Source: Prostheceraeus crozeri
Lineage: Eukaryota; Platyhelminthes; Polycladida; Euryleptidae
Reading direction: 5' to 3'
Assembly: GCA_907163375.1 (NCBI GenBank)
Contig: CAJQUW010010475.1
Location: 111,344-175,343 of the forward strand
Length of the DNA stretch: 64,000 nt
Made by a program: the position numbers and the translations under genes. The stretch's first letter is position 1; each line of letters starts with the position of its first letter. Below are positions 27,006-36,803 of the stretch, piece after piece. The notes under the pieces were generated by a model. The model made no database searches, was not told the DNA's origin, and saw nothing but the letters and a program-made list of their open reading frames with translations.

Positions 27006-27690
27006 GAATGTACAGGTCATCTCTAGGTGATTTCGACAGTATAATGTCCTATTCAAAGGTCCTATTATCATTGATAAAACGCTACCAGCATTCATTTTGT
27101 GGCGAGACAGCACATCAGCGCGTCATAATCGAAAAATATCGTTTTCTTTCTGAGATTTGTTTTCACATTTCGCAACAAAATTCTGAACTGCGTATAGATA
27201 GACATGTGTTGAGTAGAACGAAAAATGCCTTCACTGCTCACTATTTTGTTCTGTTCTTGCACACGCCCATGATGGGAGATTTCCTCTCTCTTGCTTAGTA
27301 AGAACAATGATGAGTGAAACCAAAGTTTCACAGCAGGTGACAGGAGCGTTCTGTAGGGGGTGATTAGAGATGAGATACCTCTTCATGAAGCTTCATCAAT
27401 AGCGATAGTTCTGACGCAAGTCGTTAGTCAACCATCGAGGGGTCATTGTGTTGGCATTACGTCAGTTGTGTTCGCCAAATACCAATTGTCAGTAAATATT
27501 ATCGCTTATATAAATGCCAAGTTAAAATTCAAAATCCGTTTGCTCGTCATTCAAAATGTACCGCTTTTAAAACAATTCCACGCAAAATTGCATTAATCAT
27601 GGAAAAACGAAGCATATTTCTTATTAACGAATAAATGAAAAATGCCACAAGTCGCTTCGAAATCGTAAGGCCACAGAATTAAATATTTTG
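27006..27690. other. Non-coding stretch, nothing recognised
   Basis: No gene or repeat recognised. Confidence 0.5.
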
Positions 27691-28955
27691 ATTATCTGCT
27701 TCGGTTTGCTAGAAGTGTGATTAATACGAAATGGACGGCACATTGAGGAACTTATTAGGTGGGCAAAACGGAATTCCTAATACCTTACAGAGATAGGAAA
27801 AAAAGTCGTGCGTCGCTTGCGGATTAATGTGAGTTCCAGCAAAGTGCTTCGATTGCCAAAATTCCTTCAGATTCGAAAAATTCAGATCATTGCCCACAAG
27901 TTTTCTCCATAATGTTGGCCCTTCCGATCATTATTAAAGAAAGTAGCAGGCGTACGAAAATTAGTTCACTTGATGATCCTCTCCTCGGCATTGCTCACTG
28001 TATATAGTGCATACATTGAATCGAAGCCACGCATCGATGTGTGTTTTGGTGTGTGCGACGTGATCTCACAACACGCACGCATTTCTCACTGGCTCTACCA
28101 CAGAATTAGATTCATCTGCGCGCGCTTCGGTTTCCTAGAAAGGAAGAATTGTATGTAACCTTAATATCGAAATGGCACATCACATCACATAATTTGCTCC
28201 TTCTCGAATGGATAATTCATGTAGCGTTTGCTATTGGAAATGGCAAACAATGAGCTGTCAGCAAAGGCATGGACAACTAGATAATAGTAGGGGGATATTA
28301 CTCCCCCTACTATTATCTAGTTGTCCATGGCAAAGGACACCAGAGCCAGTGAGAGATGCGTGCGTGCTGTGCTATCACTTCGCACACACCAAAACAAACA
28401 TCGATGTGTGGCTTCGATTCAATGTATGCACTATACAGTGAGCAATGCCGACGAGAGGATGTGAAATCATCAAGTGAACTAATGCCTGCTACTTTCTTTA
28501 ATAATGATCGGAAGGGTCAACATTATGGAAAAAACTTGTGGGCAATGATCTGAATTTTTCGAATCTGAAGGAATTTTGGCAATCGAAGCACTTCGCTGGA
28601 ACTCACATTGATCCGCAAGCGACGCACGACTTTTTTCCTATCTCTGTAAGGTATTAGGAATTCCGTTTTGCCCACCTAATAAGTTCCTCAATGTGCCGTC
28701 TACTTCGTATTAATCACACTTCTAGCAAACCGAAGCAGATAAACAAAATATTTAATTCTGTGGGCTCTACTGTCCTCTGCTGACAGCGTATTGTTTGCCA
28801 TTTCCAATAGCAAGCGATACACGAATTATCCATTCGAGAAGGAGCAAGTTGTCTAATTGTGATGTGCCATTTCAATATTAAGGTTACATACAATTCTTCC
28901 TTTCTAGGTAACCGAAGCGCGCGCAGATGAATCTAATTCTCAGCATAAGGCAAAG
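27690..28955. repeat. Composite foldback of repeat families R1 and R2
   Basis: R1 at 27700-28040 is repeated in reverse complement at 28395-28745, with R2 parts between. A second, offset inverted pair is 28097-28270 against 28775-28950 (tttgctattggaaatggcaaa and its complement). A perfect 27-bp hairpin lies at 28268-28330. The nested, non-concentric pairs suggest successive inversions or template-switch copying. Confidence 0.8.
28268..28330. repeat. Perfect 27-bp-stem palindrome
   Basis: The arm beginning atggacaactagataatag (28271 on) pairs with its exact complement across a 6-nt loop (tattac). Every one of about 27 pairs is Watson-Crick. Confidence 0.9.
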
Positions 28956-28959
28956 TAAC

Positions 28960-31600
28960 AAAAAAGAAATGAAAGTCAGTCTTTCGACCTGGTCTCATCG
29001 GGCTGTAACCAGGCAGTGAAATAGATGGCGACCAAATCAGTCGATGTCACCATGAGTGTGGTTCACCATGGCAGCGTCACAAATTCCTTTTGCTGACAAA
29101 GAGCAGGGGGACCGCACAGAAGCAGTGTTAGATAGTGAGTTGTTAGTGACCAGGTAATTTCAATGGGTGAATCTTACTTTTAGAGATTTGTTAGCCTGAA
29201 AGTGTTTCTGTGCGGTTGCCCCAGGATGGATCGCAGATCCGACTCTTCATGTACTGAAGAACATTGCACAATATGTCTAGTCATCGCTGACAGAAGCTTG
29301 CCTGATCGACCAGCCGTGACCCAAACAGGGACATGCTCCCTGACACGAGTAGCCAAACGTCTGCGAGTTCTATGACTACTTCTCGATTCAAGTGTTCTTT
29401 ATTGACGAATAAGTAAATCTATGAACTTATTCGCAAGTATGTTCGTGAGTCGAGGAAAAACATGGCTTGTATGGCAACATATTTTCACGAAACAAACGTG
29501 TTTTTTAGAAACTCTAAAAACTTCATGCAATAATATGATTTATTTATGCAAGCTAATAAATATTGGCTTCCATAATAATAAAATTCCCATGAGACATGCG
29601 TAGAACTCGAATGCATTAAATGAAAATTAGGGAAATCACAACCTTTCGGCCAAAGCCTTCATCAGGTGAAAGTCTTTTGTGCATCTGACTAGCAGGGTAG
29701 AAATGTTGAGATCAATGATGGACGTCTTCAGGGCTCGGCAAGTTCAGTTCTAAAAATCATCTTGCATCATTTGAAAGTTGAAAAGCCATATATCCACGTG
29801 ACTCTATTTTTTATATTTTATTCAGTGTTCAACTTCAAATTTCAATCAAATTCTACATTAGTTGGAGATTTGAAGAATAAATACACTTCTCGATCGATGT
29901 TTGAAATTTTCAATAGATGCATGTTCAGCTGACGTTGTTAACAACTTTCTTCAAATGAAACTAAAGCTCGATCGAATGTTCTAATCTAAGGATCCAAAAG
30001 ACAACCATAAACGTTTAAAGTGTTTAGACAACCTTTAAAGGATAAAAAAGGTTCAAAAAAAAAGATGTGAAAGTAAAATCATATTGTCAGCAATCATCTC
30101 TAAGTTTAAGGAATATTAAAAATAATATGCTTCTTCAACCTTGTGCGCTCGGCGAAATGTTTAATTTACTAAATGGAATGATGCAGGAATAAACAATCCC
30201 TTAATCATTTGAACTCATGTTATACATTGAATGTCCTCATTTTAATTATAATATCAAATATCAAACGACACAATCTTATCGCAAATTTCTCTTGTAAAAT
30301 CTACTTCAAACGAATTGATCGATGTAATATTTTAAGAATTTTCTCTCATTGTTTTCATATCTTCGCCTTCAAACGCTTTTATCAACCACTCAGTTTCTTG
30401 ATATTTGCAAATATTCAATTATTACGTGACAATTTTGTCTCTTTATAAAATATTGCGTGCACTAATTTGTATGAAGAAATATTTCATTGGTCTATGTTTA
30501 TTACATTCTAAATTCTTGCTAATACTTTCATGTTAGTTTTTACTCGTTCACCGGAGAAAATGTGAGAAAATGTGTGTTTTGAAGTGCTCAGACCAAGTTT
30601 AGGAAAATGACTATACCTTTATACTTGTATAAAGCTTAGAAAGTTTGCTTAGTCAAAATTAATCTTGTCATGCACAATTCATTGCTGAAGAAGCAATAGA
30701 ACTTCATATCAGTGAGACAATATTGACAAATAGTAAGTCAAAACATCAATTTTAGACAGCTTGAGATAGTTTTCTCCAGTTATCAGCTTTGCTAATTCGA
30801 AAATTAGAAATGCAAATTTTTGAGTACCATTCTGGCCAGCGCATTGGAGGTATTATCAACCATCTTCAGGATGCAGAACTAATGTAGACTAAATAAAACA
30901 CATTTCCTCAATATGAATTTCAAAGAAGACAAAATAAGAAATCTATGCCTTAAATGGACCTGAGTAAGAACAATTGAGCTTCAATAACTATACATCGAAG
31001 CTGGTTTTGCTTGAAATCTTCATCGTTGACAAGCGAGAAAACTTTTTTGATCCATGTACCAAAAATTGATTGACTCGGACTCTAAATTCATATTTACTTT
31101 CCATGCTTAATATATAATAAAGCTTTCGGTCACCACCTGAAACTAGAAAGCTGTCCACATAGAAGTAGATATATGGTATTGTTAATTTCTATGGCTGTCT
31201 ATGTCCCATTTTCTCAATGTAAGCCACAGGCTAATGTTGTCTCGTATAGTGTTTAATCAGCGTCAGTCCCAATTTCCAATATCGCAAATAAATTCATCAC
31301 TATACGATTCATTAATACATTGCAAAGTACATGTATATCCATGAATCTTTAGTGTTTTGTTCTTTCCTCTGGCAACTCGCAAGCGCCTTGAGGCTATAGT
31401 TGCACTGAAAACTGATGATTACAAAAATCAAGTTCAGTTTTCCTATGAATGCTGCACTACAAACAAAAGTAATAAAATACTTCGAAAGCGCATAGATCGA
31501 CAATACAACACAATTGTTGACTTCGCAGTGCAGTAGAATTAAAAATTCTTACGCAGAATGGCAGGTTAGCAATGCATGATTAACAAGCATGTAGTACATG
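28960..31600. other. Non-coding flank left of the Polinton
   Basis: No gene seen. A repeat-like block at about 29635-29680 reads, on minus, CTGATGAAGGC...GCCGAAAGG. The six bases before the Polinton are tacatg. Confidence 0.5.
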
Positions 31601-32177
31601 AGTAGTAAGCAAAACTCCACTTCTGGACCGCGCAAGATGGCGGCCATCGCTGCGTCCCCCCCCCTCTGGCACGGCAGAGTGTCGTGGTCGGCCGCCGTGG
31701 TGCTTCGTGTCTGAGTCCCCCCCCCCTGGAACGATAGAGGTTGTGGTCTGTCGTGGTGTGCCGGCAAGGTGGGTCCACGTTCACAACATGTTCGCTGACG
31801 TCCCCCCCTCTGCAACGACAGAGTGTGAGACTCGGGTGAGTTGGTCCGACCGCCTGGTTGACGTGGGCGACCGTCTAGGTTGACGTGGGCGACCGCCAGG
31901 ATTAGTCTTGAGGCTATAGTGTGTGATGTTTTTGGTGTGTAGCGTCCAAACGAAGCATCGGATGAGAAAACGGAGGCCAGATTCGGAATCTACGTGAAAT
32001 TTTGGGTTAGGAAGGATGTTTCCAGCGAAATCGGAGAGAAAAAATTTTCGGCTGACGTCCCCCCCCCCTGGACAGCTTGCTTCCAGTGGACGGATTTTGT
32101 CGTGCGATAGCTCGTTTGAAAGCTAAGAGTGAGACAAATTCAGTGAAAGAATCGGCTTGTTCCTATCTGTCTTCGTT
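31601..32177. repeat. Left terminal inverted repeat of the Polinton
   Basis: Matches the complement of 54740-55320 nearly base for base; the differences I saw are C-tract lengths and a few substitutions (for example ggcaagg against ggccagg). It contains four runs of 7-12 C, three of them followed by a TGnnACGnnAGAG-like word (about 31656, 31717 and 31802; the fourth is near 32060). The inner end at cttcgtt is where the arms diverge. Confidence 0.95.
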
Positions 32178-33215
32178 CAAAAGTTAGAGCGGTTACAAGA
32201 TTTTAGGTCGGAGCTCGCTCACCTGAAAAATCCTAAGTGTCAGAGTGACTTTGTATGGGTAAAATTTTGAAAATTTTCCAAAGTGTGGAATTTCGACCTG
32301 GGACCGTCACCAAAACATTTTTCATCAAATTTCACTGACCCCCCCCAACAACAATCTTCTAACTTTGGTTCTAGTGGACGGATTTTGTCTTACAGCTACT
32401 CGTTTGAAAGAGGAGAAAAAACTGCTCAACAACATTTTTTGTTGCGAGTCAATCGGACCAGCCGTTCACAAGTTAGAGCGGATACAAGATTTTAGGTCGG
32501 AGCTCGCTCACCTGAAAAATCCTAAGTGTCAGAGTGACTTTGTATGGGTAAAATTTTGAAAATTTTCCAAAGTGTGGAATTTCGACCTGGGACCGTCACC
32601 AAAACATTTTTCATCAAATTTCACTGACCCCCCCCCCCCCGACAGCAATCTTCTAACTTTGGTTCTAGTGGACGGATTTTGTCTTACAGCTACTCGTTTG
32701 AAAGAGGAGAAAAAACTGCTCGACAACATTTTTTGTTGCGAGTCAATCGGACCAGCCGTTCACAAGTTAGAGCGGTTACAAGATTTTAGGTCGGAGCTCG
32801 CTCACCTGAAAAAATCCTAAGTGTCAGAGTGACTTTGTATGGGTAAAATTTTGAAAATTTTCCAAAGTGTGGAATTTCGACCTAGGACCGCCACCAAAAC
32901 ATTTTTCATCAAATTTCACTGACCTCCCCCCCCCGGACAGCTAGCTTCTATCTTGGCTTCTAGTGGACGGATTTTGTCGTGCGATAGCTCGTTTGAAAGC
33001 TAAGAGTGAGACAAATTCAGTGAAAGAATCGGCTTGTTCCTATCTGTCTTCGTTCAAAAGTTAGAGCGGTTACAAGATTTTAGGTCGGAGCTCGCTCACC
33101 TGAAAAAATCCTAAGTGTCAGAGTGACTTTGTATGGGTAAAATTTTGAAAATTTTCCAAAGTGTGGAATTTCGACCTGGGACCGTCACCAAAACATTTTT
33201 CATCAAATTTCTCTG
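32090..33215 (+). repeat. Tandem array, about 4 units of 289-294 bp
   Basis: gttagagcgg recurs at 32183, 32472, 32766 and 33060. Each unit runs through ttaggtcggagctcgctcacc, a gggtaaaattttgaaaatttt block and a C-tract after tcactgac. The outer two junctions carry the TIR-type sequence (cgtgcgatagctcgtttgaa). The inner two carry a variant (cttacagctactcgtttgaa). The array overlaps the inner edge of the left TIR and has no counterpart at the right end. Confidence 0.95.
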
Positions 33216-33345
33216 AACGAGGGGGGGGGAGGTCAGTGAAATTTGATGAAAAATGTTTTGGTTAAGGTCCCAGGTTGAAATTCGGAAGTTTTAAATTTTT
33301 CAAAATTTTCACCACACTGGAGCTCTCACACTTAGGAATTTTTTC
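33115..33345. repeat. Large imperfect palindrome closing the tandem array
   Basis: The last unit (gtcagagtgac ... atcaaatttc) is followed after about 10 nt by an inverted, more diverged copy (gaaatttgatgaaaaatgtt ... ctcacacttagg). The arms are about 105 bp, with a run of nine G at the centre (about 33221-33229). It could fold into a long hairpin or mark an inversion end. Confidence 0.85.
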
Positions 33346-33518
33346 ACTTGTGGCATGTTACATGGACATGTGCTGGCGGACCAACTTCCCGTGGTCATAT
33401 GAGAATGGTTCAGGTGTCATATTGTAAAGAATGATGAGACAAATCGTTTGCAACAAACCGCATGTCGCTACAATGAATACTTTCGGAGATAGAGCCATTT
33501 TAAGTTTTCTTCCGAGCA

Positions 33519-33567
33519 TATATAAACCCCCGACAACGTAAGTCTGATCACTTCATCGAAAGACGAG
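33519..33567 (+). promoter_or_regulatory. TATA promoter and first non-coding exon of the 411-aa gene
   Basis: TATATAAA at 33519-33526 is followed 27-30 bp later by an initiator-like gatcacttcatc. A good donor, GAG|gtaagc, then ends the inferred exon at 33567. I infer a leader exon that splices to 34444. Confidence 0.55.
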
Positions 33568-33610
33568 GTAAGCGACGGTCGTCGCTCTGAGCTCCCGATA
33601 TCGGGTGCAA

Positions 33611-33673
33611 AGGACTCTATCTTTTGAAGTAGGCAAGCTATCTTGCTACTTCAAAGTTTGTATGATAGAGTTT
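33611..33673 (+). ncRNA. Candidate pre-miRNA-like hairpin
   Basis: actctatc pairs with gatagagt at the base. ttgaagtaggcaag pairs with cttgctacttcaa (one bulged C), with a 4-nt loop (ctat). The total is about 60 nt with an upper stem of about 14 bp above an internal loop. The shape resembles an animal miRNA precursor. No conservation data are available. Confidence 0.4.
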
Positions 33674-33842
33674 GATAGTGTCTTTACTACTGATAAAATT
33701 TTTTAAAAGTAGTATGAGTAGTAAAATGCGGAATTTTTTAAAAATTCTTAATTTTCACTTTTTTCAACGTTTTAACATATAGACTAAGGTTTTCAAGTAT
33801 CCTGAGTTCAAATATGCTATCAGATTTGAAATTTAACTAAGT

Positions 33843-34061
33843 CTAAGGCAGCTTTGAGGGGTTAGATCCCAGCTACTGATCACTACCTTTGACTCGGCGT
33901 TCCTGTTACCACTTCGGGGCAGTGACAATGATGTCTTCAGCTGTAAAGAGCGGGTATCGGGGAAGATCTCTCACTTCCCTAGTGATCGGTACAAGGCCTT
34001 CGGGCTGTCGACGGGATCGAGTGCCACTCACTACACTCACATCTATCATTCCTCACTAAGT
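33843..34061 (+). repeat. 220-bp structured module, copy 1
   Basis: Nearly identical to 34159-34378. Predicted pairings: gatccc (33865-33870) with gggatc (34013-34018), and actgatcacta (33875-33885) with tagtgatcggt (33980-33990). Hairpins are gggaag/cttccc (33960-33979), cact/agtg (33910-33924) and a UUCG-tetraloop hairpin ggcc-ttcg-ggct (33995-34006). The nested multibranch fold suggests a structured RNA or DNA replication/packaging element. Confidence 0.6.
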
Positions 34062-34158
34062 GTTGATATTATGTTGAATGTTGACTAAGTTGAATGTTGA
34101 ATGATGATATTATGTTCTAGGCTGTATACTACATTCAAATCTGCTATCAGAAATTTAA

Positions 34159-34378
34159 CTAAGGCAGCTTTGAGGGGTTAGATCCCAGCTACTGATCACT
34201 ACCTTTGACTCGGCGTTCCTGTTACCACTTCGGGGCAGTGACAATGATGTCTTTAGCTGTAAAGAGCGGGTATCGGGGAAGATCTCTCACTTCCCTAGTG
34301 ATCGGTACAAGGCCTTCGGGCTGTCGACGGGATCGAGTGCCACTCACTACACTCACATCTATCATTCCTGACTAAGTG
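34159..34378 (+). repeat. 220-bp structured module, copy 2
   Basis: Same sequence as copy 1 with a few substitutions (tctttagc for tcttcagc; cctgac for cctcac), about 316 bp downstream. All the pairing segments listed for copy 1 are preserved. Confidence 0.6.
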
Positions 34379-34474
34379 TAATGCTTTAGGAATATGACTG
34401 TACTACATGATTCAAAACTTATACTAATTTCATTATCTTACAGTTAACGAGAAATCTGAGTACTGACAGCAAAA

Positions 34475-35710
34475 ATGGTGAACAACGATAGAAATAAGAA
34501 ATTTCATATTAAAATGTGCGTATGCGGTAGAATCAACCGCCGAGACGGTCTCAGGGACCACATAAGGAAGGCAGGGGCCGACCACATGGTTATCCTGAAT
34601 AGGGTTGCCTGTGTGAAGTGCAGGGTGCTGTTGGTTGTTGGGCAGGAGGCCGAGTTTTATCGGAGGCATGGTGAGTGTGTAGGAGGGTTGGTGACCGATT
34701 TGAGATTTACGCAGTTGATTGTGGAAGAGAGGGAGCGAATGTTGGCGAATGTTGCGAATGTTGTTGAGAATGTTGTTGAGAATGCTAGTGGGAATGTTGT
34801 TGAGAATGCTAGTGGGAATGCTGTGGAGAATGCTAGTGGGAATGCTGTGGAGAATGAGGTAGAGAATGCTGTGGCCGGTTTGAAGGCTGACAAGTGGCGG
34901 AAGAGAGTGTTTGAGAGTGATGATGAGGATGATGTGGATTTGGATAGGGAGCGAGTGAGGAAGTGTGTGAGGAAGTTGAGCTCTTCGTCATCGGAGGTAT
35001 CCAATATTGTTATTAGCGACCCCCCGAAGAGCTCATCTTCCCCAATAGTGAAGGGTGGTGGGGTACGGAAGCAGTCGGCGCGGTGGTATGAGGACATGGA
35101 AAAGAAGCATGTGTCGCAGCAAGCGGCACATGCTTTGTTGGTAGATCGCTACGAAAGTTTGAGGAAGGTGAATGAGAGAACGTTGAGTGAGTTGAGTGAG
35201 CTGAAAATGAAGGAGGTGAAATGTAAGGAGGTGGCAGATGAGAATATCCGTATGAGGCGTGTTGTGAAAGAGTTGAAGGAGAATGTGCGAGTGTTGGAAG
35301 ACAAGAATGATGAGTGTGAGAAGAGGGCGAGTGCTGCGGAGAGGAGAATGGGAGAGGCAGAAGCGAAGTTTGAGGAGATGATGAAGGAGATGAGTGTGTT
35401 GAGAGCGAGGAATGTTGAGTTGGAGAGGACTGTGGCTCGGCGGGGTGATGAGAGGCAGGCGTGTGAGAAGTTGGAGCGCATGAGGGATGAGTGGGAACGT
35501 GTGAATGAGGATCGTTTGTTTGAGTTCCACATCCCTATTCGGGATAACCATCTGGCCGGCGAAGTCCTCGTCAATAAAAGCCTGGACGAAAGCATTGTAT
35601 GCTATCATGGACATCCGAGCAAGAAATGCCTCCACGCTACACTAAGAATGCGCGGGCATCTCCACAAATTTTCAATCAGGAAGCCCGCGAGACTGCCTAA
35701 GGATGACTAA
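34475..35710 (+). CDS. Coiled-coil protein with N-terminal Cys/His cluster, unknown function
   Basis: A 411-aa protein I do not recognise. Residues 14-50 hold a metal-binding-looking cluster (CVC, then RDHIRKAGADH, then CVKC). Residues ~90-130 are a run of 8-residue repeats of the VENASGN type, encoded by a 24-bp minisatellite at about 34753-34875. An acidic DDEDD patch and a serine run follow. Residues ~200-355 are rich in E, K, R and L heptads, a long coiled coil. The tail is basic and His-rich (CYHGHPSKKCLH). A TATA box and putative leader intron lie upstream, and a donor follows 4 nt after the stop. It may be a structural or nucleic-acid-binding scaffold. Confidence 0.8.
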   Translation: MVNNDRNKKFHIKMCVCGRINRRDGLRDHIRKAGADHMVILNRVACVKCRVLLVVGQEAEFYRRHGECVGGLVTDLRFTQLIVEERERMLANVANVVENVVENASGNVVENASGNAVENASGNAVENEVENAVAGLKADKWRKRVFESDDEDDVDLDRERVRKCVRKLSSSSSEVSNIVISDPPKSSSSPIVKGGGVRKQSARWYEDMEKKHVSQQAAHALLVDRYESLRKVNERTLSELSELKMKEVKCKEVADENIRMRRVVKELKENVRVLEDKNDECEKRASAAERRMGEAEAKFEEMMKEMSVLRARNVELERTVARRGDERQACEKLERMRDEWERVNEDRLFEFHIPIRDNHLAGEVLVNKSLDESIVCYHGHPSKKCLHATLRMRGHLHKFSIRKPARLPKDD

Positions 35711-35714
35711 CTTG

Positions 35715-35775
35715 GTAAGTGAAAAAGTAAATAAGATAGTATATCCTATTCTAATACATATCATTTTCATTGCAG
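35715..35775 (+). other. Probable 61-nt intron directly after the stop codon
   Basis: Donor cttg|gtaagt begins 5 nt after the TAA of the 411-aa gene. The acceptor is cattttcattgcag ending at 35775. The size matches the 59- and 65-nt introns of polB. It would sit in the 3' untranslated region, unless alternative joining is used. Confidence 0.55.
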
Positions 35776-35810
35776 ATCTTTGCCTGCCTTCACCACCCCA
35801 TCAATTTACT

Positions 35811-35952
35811 CCCGAGAACGAACCATCGGCTCTCTTAAGGGCCACCTAGGGGCAAGACATGATAGAACCTCCACGCGGTTTGCCCTGGGCAGTCTTCGGA
35901 CTGGCGAATACTATCATTAAGTTGAATCTGCTATCAGTCAACTTGAACGTTG
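35811..35952 (+). repeat. 142-bp intergenic module, copy 1
   Basis: First of three near-identical copies (cccgagaacgaaccatcggc ... cagtcaacttgaac). It lies between the 411-aa gene and the 88-aa gene. In this copy the ATG of the embedded mini-frame reads ctagg (TAG) instead of catgg. Hairpin segments: gggcaa/ttgccc and aagttga/tcaactt. Confidence 0.9.
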
Positions 35953-35966
35953 CGTCGCGTTAGAGG

Positions 35967-36007
35967 GGTATATAAACCACTGCCTCTCATTTCATTTCAT
36001 TTCAATC
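35967..36007 (+). promoter_or_regulatory. TATA promoter of the 88-aa gene
   Basis: ggtatataaacc at about 35969 is followed by the pyrimidine-rich ctctcatttcatttcatttc and then the ATG at 36008. TATA-to-ATG distance is about 35 nt, so the leader is very short. Confidence 0.6.
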
Positions 36008-36274
36008 ATGCAGACGCCGAACAGTCAAGTCAGCTCTCCTCGCGGACCGCAGTTAAGGCCGCGAAATTTATTTGAGGAGTTTGTCAGGCTAGAGGAGCAA
36101 GACAGAGTCCACAACAATCTTGCTCGGATTGGCAATCCGATGACAGCAACTGCTGTCAATCCAACGGAATGGCGCTACATTCCACTCTATACTCACATGC
36201 CAGTTAGTGTGGAAGTCGACAGTTCTACCAAAGAGAGAGTCTTTGACTCTCTCAGCAGAATTGGTAGGCTGTAG
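36008..36274 (+). CDS. Small protein of unknown function (88 aa)
   Basis: It starts at the first ATG after a close TATA box. The N-terminus is Ser/Pro/Arg-rich (SSPRGPQLRPRNL), then comes a charged helix (FEEFVRLEEQDRVHNNLARIG) and a WRYIPLYTHMPVSVEV strand-like region. No family is recognised. Evidence for reality: its own promoter, a clear ATG, and a position between two module copies like the next gene. Confidence 0.6.
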   Translation: MQTPNSQVSSPRGPQLRPRNLFEEFVRLEEQDRVHNNLARIGNPMTATAVNPTEWRYIPLYTHMPVSVEVDSSTKERVFDSLSRIGRL

Positions 36275-36283
36275 GATGACGAC

Positions 36284-36424
36284 TCCCGAGAACGAACCAT
36301 CGGCTCTCTTAAGGGCCACCATGGGGCAAGACATGATAGAACCTCCTCGCGGTTTGCCCTGGGCAGTCTTCGGACTGGCGAATACTATCATTAAGTTGAA
36401 TCTGCTATCAGTCAACTTGAACAT
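36284..36424 (+). repeat. 142-bp intergenic module, copy 2
   Basis: Begins 10 nt after the stop of the 88-aa gene. It contains gccaccATGG, a perfect vertebrate-type Kozak context, opening a 45-codon frame (MGQDMIEPPRGLPWAVFGLA...) that continues past the module end. Confidence 0.9.
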
Positions 36425-36487
36425 TATGCAGTCGATTGCTATCCCTGAAGCATTCTGATTCGCTGTTGAGCAATTCATTGTTGAAAA

Positions 36488-36538
36488 CCCTATATAAGCC
36501 AGAAGATTGTAGCGCTTCTCATTCAATTTGAAGTCACG
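36488..36538 (+). promoter_or_regulatory. TATA promoter of the 83-aa gene
   Basis: ccctatataagcc at about 36490 is followed by the initiator-like cttctcattcaattt and the ATG at 36539. Spacing resembles that of the preceding gene. Confidence 0.6.
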
Positions 36539-36790
36539 ATGGAAGCGACATCTGCCGACAATATTCCCGTCTTCACTGATGAAGACAACGGCATTCCCGA
36601 GTTCGTCATCCTCGACGAGTGGGATGAGGATGAGAAGAAGGGGAAGATCAAGAGGATCATTTGGACGGATGAGGTGTGGACTCCGAATACCACTCGCATC
36701 CGAAAGGTGCCAGATGCACCACCACGGCTTAGGCGGTATAGGGTATACGACAACCTAAGCGTCATACCCATTGACTATTCCAGTCAATAG
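36539..36790 (+). CDS. Small acidic protein of unknown function (83 aa)
   Basis: Acidic N-terminal half (DEDNGIPEFVILDEWDEDEK), then basic and proline-containing (RIIWTDEVWTPNTTRIRKVP, PPRLRRYR). No family is recognised. Its own TATA box and a module copy 13 nt after the stop support it as a gene. Its acidic, tryptophan-containing start could mimic a protein-binding peptide, but that is only a guess. Confidence 0.6.
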   Translation: MEATSADNIPVFTDEDNGIPEFVILDEWDEDEKKGKIKRIIWTDEVWTPNTTRIRKVPDAPPRLRRYRVYDNLSVIPIDYSSQ

Positions 36791-36803
36791 TCAAATTCAC
36801 GTC

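Larger units (their letters stand above)
33568..34443 (+). other. Inferred 876-nt leader intron holding structured repeats
   Basis: It starts gtaagc and ends tttcattatcttacag, a good pyrimidine-rich acceptor. It contains the 12-nt perfect palindrome cccgatatcggg (about 33594), a miRNA-precursor-like hairpin and two 220-bp foldable modules. No coding frame of note. Splicing is inferred from consensus only. Confidence 0.45.

Noticed and set aside
29635..29690. Minus-strand CTGATGA-GGC...GCC-GAAA resembling a hammerhead ribozyme core
   Set aside because: The core and stem II are present, but I could not find complementary stem I and stem III arms or a cleavage site in the flanks; the word is also common in dispersed repeats.
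31549..31815. 88-codon minus frame across the left end of the Polinton, with a similar frame at the right end (55101-55343)
   Set aside because: Frames arise from the repeated C/G-tract words of the TIR; they cross the element boundary and are not conserved as proteins beyond the TIR itself.
35033..35635. 200-codon minus-strand open frame opposite the 411-aa gene
   Set aside because: It is the reverse image of purine-rich coiled-coil codons, rich in Leu/His/Ser with no motif; the plus frame has a better start, promoter and domain logic.
36089..36526. 145-codon minus frame covering the 88-aa gene and module copy 2
   Set aside because: It runs through the repeat module and opposite a TATA-driven gene, with no promoter or family signal.
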